Source: Rhodoplanes tepidamans (lineage in GTDB: Bacteria; Pseudomonadota; Alphaproteobacteria; Rhizobiales; Xanthobacteraceae). Taken from it: DNA of 64,000 bases. A program made the position numbers and the translations under genes. The notes beneath the pieces were generated by a model. That model saw only the letters and a program-made list of their open reading frames with translations, ran no database searches and had not been told where the DNA came from. The DNA is taken from the NCBI RefSeq assembly GCF_030813915.1, contig NZ_JAUSUJ010000027.1, positions 1 to 64,000 of the forward strand, written 5' to 3'. This document shows positions 59,113 to 64,000 of the stretch, piece by piece (position 1 is the stretch's first letter; each line of letters opens with the position of its first letter).

Positions 59113-59652
59113 ATGGAAATCTCCCGACGCCCGAGGGGGCGCCCCAAGAACGCGATGGACCGCTTCATCGCGGCGATCGAGTGGATCGCGGCGGGCTTCG
59201 TCGGCCTCGTCGCGCTCGACATCTTCGTCTCGGTGATGCTGCGGTATCTGTTCGCCGTGTCGATCCCGGACGGCTACGACTTCGGTCGCATGTTCCTCGG
59301 CATCCTGATCTTCTGGGGCATCGCCGCGACCAGCTACCGGGGCGCCCACATCACGGTCGATCTCGTCTGGGATCTGGTCGGGCCGCGCCTGAAGCGCGCC
59401 ATCGACGTGTTCGCGACCCTGGTGCTGCTGCTGGTCGTGACCGTGCAGACCGTCATGCTGTTCGACAAGGTGGTGGCGACCAGGGCGCAGAACATCCTCA
59501 CCTACGACCTGCAGCTCCCGGTGTGGCCGTTCTTCGCGCTCGCCTGGGCGGGCGACGCGGCCGCCGTGATTCTCATCGCGGTGCGCACCTTCCGCCTGGT
59601 GTTCCATCCCGAGCGCGTCCGCGAGGGACGCTCGCTCGAGCCGGTCGAGTGA
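59113..59652 (+). CDS. dctQ: TRAP transporter small permease subunit
   Basis: 179 residues with four hydrophobic helices (WIAAGFVGLVALDIFVSVML, MFLGILIFWGIAATSY, VFATLVLLLVVTVQTVML, FFALAWAGDAAAVILIAV), the DctQ layout. RGAHITVDLVWD is the conserved cytoplasmic motif. It pairs with DctM to form the Na+-driven permease. The ATG at 59113 has GGAG eight bases ahead. Its stop overlaps the dctM GTG. Confidence 0.92.
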   Translation: MEISRRPRGRPKNAMDRFIAAIEWIAAGFVGLVALDIFVSVMLRYLFAVSIPDGYDFGRMFLGILIFWGIAATSYRGAHITVDLVWDLVGPRLKRAIDVFATLVLLLVVTVQTVMLFDKVVATRAQNILTYDLQLPVWPFFALAWAGDAAAVILIAVRTFRLVFHPERVREGRSLEPVE

Positions 59653-60956
59653 GCCCGATGTCCCAGGATCTCGTCGCCGTCGGCGGCTTCGTGCTGCTGT
59701 TCGTGCTGATGCTGCTGCGCGTTCCGGTCGGCATGGCCATGGGCCTCGTCGGCGTCGTCGGGTTCGGGCTGATCACCGGCTTCGGCCCGGCGCTCAAGCT
59801 GATCGCCCAGACCTCGATGCGCACCGTCACGGACTACACCTTCGGGGTCATCCCGATGTTCCTGCTGATGGGCGCCTTCGTGACCAATTCCGGGATGAGT
59901 CGCGAGCTGTTCCGCGCCGCCAACGCGACGATCGGGCATCTGCGCGGCGGGCTGGGCTTCGCCACCATCGCGGCCTGCGGCGGCTTCGCGGCGATCTCCG
60001 GCTCCTCGGTCGCCACCGCCGCGACCTTCTCGACCGTCGCCTATCCGGAGATGCGGCGCTTCGACTATCCCAAGGCCTTCGCGGCCGGCACCATCGCGGC
60101 CGGCGGCACGCTCGGCGCCATGTTCCCGCCGTCGACCGTGCTGGTCGTCTACGGCATCATCACCGAGCAGGACATCTCCCGCCTGTTCATGGCCGGCATC
60201 GTCCCGGGCCTGCTCGCCATGCTGATGTACATGGCGACCATCGCGCTGATCGCCACCGCGAAGCCGAAGCTGCTGCCGGCCGGACCGCGACTGCCCCTGC
60301 GCGAGCGCCTCGCCGCCCTGCGCGAGGTGTGGGCGCCGGTGGTGCTGTTCCTGTTCGTCATCGGCGGGCTCTACGGCGGGCTGTTCACGCCGACCGAGGC
60401 GGGCGGCGTCGGCGCCGGCGGCGCCTTCCTGATCGGCGTGCTGCGCCGCAGGCTGTCGCGCGACGCGATCCTCGACGCCCTCCTGCACGCCACCCGCACG
60501 GCGGCGGCGGTGTTCACGGTGCTGATCGGCGCCCTGATCTTCGGCTACTTCCTCACCCTCACCGGCACGCCCCAGAAGGTCACGGCGTTCATGACCGGGC
60601 TCGGCATCGGGCCCTACGGCGTGCTCGCCCTGATCCTCCTGATGTACCTCGTCCTCGGCTGCCTGATGGACGCGATGGCGATGATCATCCTGACCGTGCC
60701 GATCATCTTTCCGGTCGTCACGGCGCTCGGCTTCGATCCGGTCTGGTTCGGCATCATCGTCGTGATGACGGTCGAGCTCGGCCTGGTGAGCCCACCGGTC
60801 GGCATGAACGTCTTCGTCATCAAGAGCGTCGTCGACGAGCTGAGCTTCGCCGACATCTTCCGCGGCGTCGCCCCGTTCGTCGTCACCGATCTGATCCGTC
60901 TCGGCATCCTGGTCGCATTCCCGGCGCTGGCGCTGTGGCTGCCGAGCCTGCTGTGA
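59649..60956 (+). CDS. dctM: TRAP transporter large permease subunit
   Basis: 435 residues with about 12 helices. IPMFLLMGAFVTNSGMSREL, CGGFAAISGSSVATAATFST, GGTLGAMFPPSTVLVVYGI and ELGLVSPPVGMNVFVIKSV are the DctM signature segments, including the two PPS/PPVG hairpin loops that handle the substrate and Na+. It starts at GTG 59649 overlapping the dctQ stop, or at ATG 59658. The decarboxylase-like gene follows 31 bp later in the same operon. Confidence 0.94.
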   Translation: MSPMSQDLVAVGGFVLLFVLMLLRVPVGMAMGLVGVVGFGLITGFGPALKLIAQTSMRTVTDYTFGVIPMFLLMGAFVTNSGMSRELFRAANATIGHLRGGLGFATIAACGGFAAISGSSVATAATFSTVAYPEMRRFDYPKAFAAGTIAAGGTLGAMFPPSTVLVVYGIITEQDISRLFMAGIVPGLLAMLMYMATIALIATAKPKLLPAGPRLPLRERLAALREVWAPVVLFLFVIGGLYGGLFTPTEAGGVGAGGAFLIGVLRRRLSRDAILDALLHATRTAAAVFTVLIGALIFGYFLTLTGTPQKVTAFMTGLGIGPYGVLALILLMYLVLGCLMDAMAMIILTVPIIFPVVTALGFDPVWFGIIVVMTVELGLVSPPVGMNVFVIKSVVDELSFADIFRGVAPFVVTDLIRLGILVAFPALALWLPSLL

Positions 60957-60987
60957 CCCGCCCGTTCCCCGTTCCTGCGAGCCTCCG

Positions 60988-62703
60988 ATGAAATCCGTTC
61001 CCGAGACTCCCCCGATCACGGCCGGCGGCGCCCTCCTGGCGCGACTGAAGGCCCTCGGCGTCGACTACGTCTTCGCCAATTCCGGCACCGACTTCCCGCC
61101 CATCGTCGAGGCGCTGGCGCAGGCGGCCGCGACCGGCACGGCGGTGCCGCGGGCGCTCGTGATCCCGCACGAGCACGCCGCCATGGGCATGGCGCACGGC
61201 TACTTCCTCGCCTCCGGCCGGCCGCAGGCCGTGATGGCGCACACCAATGTCGGCCTCGCCAACTGCGCCATCGGGGCCATCAACGCGGCGACCGAGCGGG
61301 TGCCGGTGCTGCTGTTCTCCGGCCGCACGCCCGTCACCGAGGCGGGACGGCTCGGCTCACGCACCGTGCCGATCGGCTGGGGCCAGGAGATGCGCGACCA
61401 GGCCGCATTGGTGCGCGAGGCGGTCAAGTGGGACTACGAGCTGCGCGTGCCCGAGCAGGCCGGCGAGATCGTCGACCGCGCCCATGCGATCGCCCAGTCG
61501 ACCCCGAAGGGGCCGGTCTATCTGAGCCTGCCCCGCGAGGTGCTGTGCGAGCCCTGCCCGGCCGATCGTCTCGACGCACCGCCGGTCATGCGGCCCGTCA
61601 CGGTCGCGCCGCCCGCCGCCGCGATCGCCGAGGCGGCCCGTCTTCTCGCCGCCGCCGAGCGCCCCGTGATCGTCGCGCAGCGCGGCGCCGGGTCGGCCGA
61701 GGGCTTCGACGCGCTGGCGCGGCTCGCCCAGGACTGGGGCATCCCGGTCGTCCAGTACTGGGCGATCCAGCTCGCCGTCGCCACCGACCATCCGATGGCG
61801 GTCGGCACCGATCCAGCACCGTGGCTCGCCACGGCCGACGTGGTGCTCGCGATCGACTGCCTCGCCCCCTGGTCGCCGGACATCCATCGCCTGCCGCCCC
61901 ATTGCCGGGTGATCCAGGCCGGGCCGGACCCGCTCTGGGCACGTTTTCCGGTGCGCGACTTCCCCTGCGACCTCGCGCTCGCCGGCGAGACCGCCGACCT
62001 GCTCGTCGCGCTCGAGGCCGCGATGCGGCCGCTGCGGGCCGGCGCGCGGGAGCGGTGCGAGGTGCGGCAGCGGGCCGTGGCGGAGCGGGCCGCCGCGATC
62101 CGGCGCGCCGTGCAGGCCGAGGCCGAAGCGGGATGCGCGGCGCCGATGACCAAGGCCTGGGTGAGCCTCTGCCTGTCGCGCGCCCTGGAGGGGCGCGACG
62201 CCGCCGTGCTGTCCGAGCTGGGCGCGCCGCTCGAGCCGCTGACGCTGCGCCGCCACGGGAGCTGGCATCAGGAGCCCCATTCGGGCGGGCTCGGCTGGTC
62301 GTTCCCGGCGGCGCTCGGGATGCAGCTCGCCGGCCCCGACCGGCTGATCGTCGCCACCATGGGGGACGGCTCCTACATGTTCAGCAATCCCGTCGCCTGC
62401 CACCAGATCGCCGAAGCGCTTGCGCTGCCCGTGCTGGTGATGGTGCTGAACAACGGGGAGTGGGGTGCGGTCAGGAGGTCGGTGCTCGACGTCTATCCGG
62501 ACGGGCATGCGGCGCGCAGCAACGCCATGCCGCTCGTCTCGCTGGCCCCCTCGCCCGACTTCACCAGGGTCGCCGAGGCGAGCCGGGCGCGGGCCTGGCG
62601 GGTGGAGGCCGGACCGGAGCTCGCCGCCGTTCTCGCCGCCGCGATCGACCACGTCACCACGACCCGGACGCACGCCCTGGTCGAGATCCGCATCCGGCCG
62701 TGA
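60988..62703 (+). CDS. Thiamine-diphosphate-dependent decarboxylase-like enzyme
   Basis: 571 residues in the benzoylformate decarboxylase/acetolactate synthase superfamily. LGVDYVFANSGTDFPPIVEA and VIPHEHAAMGMAHGYF give the N-terminal ThDP domain with the catalytic Glu in HEHA. The C-terminal ThDP motif is MGDGSYMFSNPVACHQ, then LVMVLNNGEWG (GDG...NN). The C-terminal ThDP-domain motifs are intact, but the enzyme lacks the FAD-type central motif I would expect in a true acetolactate synthase. It probably decarboxylates a 2-keto acid. Partner genes (TRAP importer and hydroxy-acid dehydrogenase) suggest the 2-keto acid comes from a 2-hydroxy acid. The substrate cannot be named. Confidence 0.85.
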   Translation: MKSVPETPPITAGGALLARLKALGVDYVFANSGTDFPPIVEALAQAAATGTAVPRALVIPHEHAAMGMAHGYFLASGRPQAVMAHTNVGLANCAIGAINAATERVPVLLFSGRTPVTEAGRLGSRTVPIGWGQEMRDQAALVREAVKWDYELRVPEQAGEIVDRAHAIAQSTPKGPVYLSLPREVLCEPCPADRLDAPPVMRPVTVAPPAAAIAEAARLLAAAERPVIVAQRGAGSAEGFDALARLAQDWGIPVVQYWAIQLAVATDHPMAVGTDPAPWLATADVVLAIDCLAPWSPDIHRLPPHCRVIQAGPDPLWARFPVRDFPCDLALAGETADLLVALEAAMRPLRAGARERCEVRQRAVAERAAAIRRAVQAEAEAGCAAPMTKAWVSLCLSRALEGRDAAVLSELGAPLEPLTLRRHGSWHQEPHSGGLGWSFPAALGMQLAGPDRLIVATMGDGSYMFSNPVACHQIAEALALPVLVMVLNNGEWGAVRRSVLDVYPDGHAARSNAMPLVSLAPSPDFTRVAEASRARAWRVEAGPELAAVLAAAIDHVTTTRTHALVEIRIRP

Positions 62704-62790
62704 GCCGGGCTCGATCCCGGCGCGAGCCGGCGCTGCGTCGCGCCTCGGACTCCTCCGCACTTGTGCGCGGCGGCGTTCGGCGTGATCACG

Positions 62791-62810
62791 GGCCGGCCGG
62801 CTGGCCGGCC
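62791..62810. repeat. GC-rich palindrome just before the dehydrogenase start
   Basis: GGCCGGCC, four bases, GGCCGGCC forms a perfect 8-bp stem ending 5 bp before the ATG at 62816. It covers the place of the ribosome site, which is otherwise not recognisable, so it may reduce translation initiation. Confidence 0.5.
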
Positions 62811-62815
62811 CATTC

Positions 62816-63961
62816 ATGGAGTTTCCCTTGCCCGCTCCGTCGATCCCGGACCTGCGCCGACGCGCGCGGCGCCGCCTGCCGCGCTTCGTGTTCGATTTCC
62901 TCGACGGCGGCGCCGGCAGCGAGGCCGGGCTCGCCCGCAACGCCGTGGCGTTCGACCGGGTGCTGTTCCGGCCGCGCGCGCTGGTGGACGTCGAGGCGCG
63001 CAGCCTGAAGACCGCCTTCCTGGGGCGTGACTGGGCCGCCCCGATCGGCCTCGCGCCGGTCGGGCTCGGCAACCTGGTCTGGCCCGGGGCCGAGCGCCGC
63101 CTCGCGGCGGCGGCGGCCGCCGCCGACATTCCCTATGTGCTGTCGACCCCGGCGACCACGCCGCTCGAGGCGATCGCGGGCGTCGCGCCGCACCACGCCT
63201 GGTTCCAGCTCTATGTCGGCAAGTCGCAGGCGATCGTCGACGACCTGATCGACCGGGCCGCGGCGGCCGGCTACGGGGTGCTGGTGGTCACGGTCGACAT
63301 TCCGGCGCCGGGCCGCCGCCTGCGCGACCTGCGCAACGGCTTCACCCTGCCGTTCCGGCCGAGCCTGCGGCTGGCGCTCGATCTCGCCCTGCATCCCGCC
63401 TGGTCGCTGGCGACGCTGCGCCACGGCGCGCCGCGCTTCGCCAACCTGGAGAAGTACGCCCCGGCCGGCGCCGGCGCCCGCTCGCTGGCGGCCCTGATGG
63501 CGGAGCAGAGCTCGGGCCGGCTCGACTGGCGGCTGCTCGCGCAGATCCGCCGGCGCTGGAGCGGCCGGCTGGTGGTGAAGGGCATCCTGTCGCCGGACGA
63601 CGCCGTGCTGGCGCGCGAGGCCGGCGTCGACGCGGTGTGGGTGTCGAACCACGGCGGCCGGCAGCTCGACGGCGCGCCGGCGACCCTGGCCGTGCTGCCG
63701 GCGATCCGGGCCGCGGTCGGGCCCGACTTCCCGCTGGCGGTCGACGGCGGCATCCGCTCCGGCGAGCACGTGATCAAGGCACTGGCGCTCGGGGCGAGCT
63801 TCACCTTCGTCGGACGCCCGGTGCTCTACGGCGCTGCGGCGGGGCCGGCCGGCGCGGCCGAGGCGATCGCGATCCTGGTCGCCGAGGCGAGCGGAACGCT
63901 CGCCCAGCTCGGCCTGACCGGGATCGACGCCGTCGACGCGCGCTGCGTGGACCGGACCTGA
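62816..63961 (+). CDS. FMN-dependent alpha-hydroxy-acid dehydrogenase/oxidase
   Basis: 381 residues, TIM-barrel flavoprotein of the lactate/glycolate/mandelate dehydrogenase family. FDFLDGGAGSEAGL, APIGLAPVGLGNLVWPGAE, YVLSTPATTPLEAIA, WFQLYVGKSQAIV, VVTVDIPAPGRRLRDLRNG and VVKGILSPDDAVLA are in order. VSNHGGRQLDGAPA holds the catalytic His (~278) and Arg, and AVDGGIRSGEHVIKAL the FMN-phosphate site. It oxidises a 2-hydroxy acid to the 2-keto acid and passes electrons to oxygen or a quinone. There is no membrane segment like that of mandelate dehydrogenase. It is the last gene of the TRAP operon seen here. Confidence 0.93.
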   Translation: MEFPLPAPSIPDLRRRARRRLPRFVFDFLDGGAGSEAGLARNAVAFDRVLFRPRALVDVEARSLKTAFLGRDWAAPIGLAPVGLGNLVWPGAERRLAAAAAAADIPYVLSTPATTPLEAIAGVAPHHAWFQLYVGKSQAIVDDLIDRAAAAGYGVLVVTVDIPAPGRRLRDLRNGFTLPFRPSLRLALDLALHPAWSLATLRHGAPRFANLEKYAPAGAGARSLAALMAEQSSGRLDWRLLAQIRRRWSGRLVVKGILSPDDAVLAREAGVDAVWVSNHGGRQLDGAPATLAVLPAIRAAVGPDFPLAVDGGIRSGEHVIKALALGASFTFVGRPVLYGAAAGPAGAAEAIAILVAEASGTLAQLGLTGIDAVDARCVDRT

Positions 63962-63978
63962 CGCGGTCCGGCCCGGTC

Positions 63979-64000
63979 AGAGATAGTTCACCAGGTTCAG
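63979..64000 (-). CDS. Possible 3' end of a minus-strand gene cut by the window edge
   Basis: The last 22 bases read on the minus strand as LNLVNYL followed by TGA, a plausible gene end convergent with the dehydrogenase gene (17 bp between stops). Too little is present to identify it. Confidence 0.25.

Noticed and set aside
59502-61019. Long open frame antisense to the TRAP permease genes
   Set aside because: High GC keeps antisense frames open. The translation is Asp/Glu/Arg/His/Gln-rich without any domain, while the plus strand encodes clear DctM.

Overview
The window looks like a chromosomal segment of a GC-rich (about 70%) alphaproteobacterium, most likely a Hyphomicrobiales or Rhodospirillales relative. 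The FlaF/FlbT pair beside two flagellins, TTAA-N7-TTAA (CtrA-type) boxes, the ExoP/Wzc-type co-polymerase and the BTLCP peptidase all point to Alphaproteobacteria. I cannot name a genus.

1-45 kb is a large exopolysaccharide (EPS) locus of the Wzx/Wzy type. From the left: the end of a dTDP-rhamnose epimerase gene (rfbC), an unknown secreted protein, a GT2-like transferase, two polysaccharide pyruvyl transferases, a GT4 and a GT2 (minus strand). A divergent promoter with a perfect CRP-type palindrome follows, then a methyltransferase and two SapC proteins. A type I secretion pair (ABC + HlyD) and its RTX substrate sit beside them, recalling the sapCDEF S-layer export locus. Next come more glycosyltransferases (two of them very large fusions), then a tightly overlapping plus-strand operon: wzx, GT4, wzy, acyltransferase, GH71-like glycanase, wcaF. 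The minus-strand operon 40317-33412 carries wza, a second Wzy_C-type polymerase/ligase, an unknown secreted protein, wzc and two unknown proteins. The priming glycosyl-1-phosphate transferase (wcaJ-like) faces away from it.

42.2-47 kb carries regulators and accessory genes. These are an IS3-OrfA-derived HTH/coiled-coil protein behind a perfect FNR/FixK box, a CRP-like regulator with a perfect TGTGA-N6-TCACA site just downstream, a small coiled-coil protein, a PPP-type phosphatase, a BTLCP (LapG-family) peptidase and a small membrane protein. The CRP-like protein has the CRP recognition residues but lacks the cAMP-binding Arg-Ser, so it is a candidate regulator of the EPS locus.

47-49.3 kb holds two orphan phosphonate genes, phnM and a divergent DUF1045 gene. 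49.4-57 kb is a flagellar filament island: flaG, two unusually long (757 residue) flagellins with internally duplicated central regions, flaF, flbT, and a truncated, frameshifted second flaF overlapping flbT. 57.2-64 kb is a catabolic module: MarR regulator, TRAP transporter (dctP/Q/M), ThDP-dependent decarboxylase-like enzyme and FMN alpha-hydroxy-acid dehydrogenase. It plausibly imports a 2-hydroxy acid, oxidises it and decarboxylates the 2-keto acid. No tRNA, rRNA, CRISPR array or complete insertion sequence was seen.
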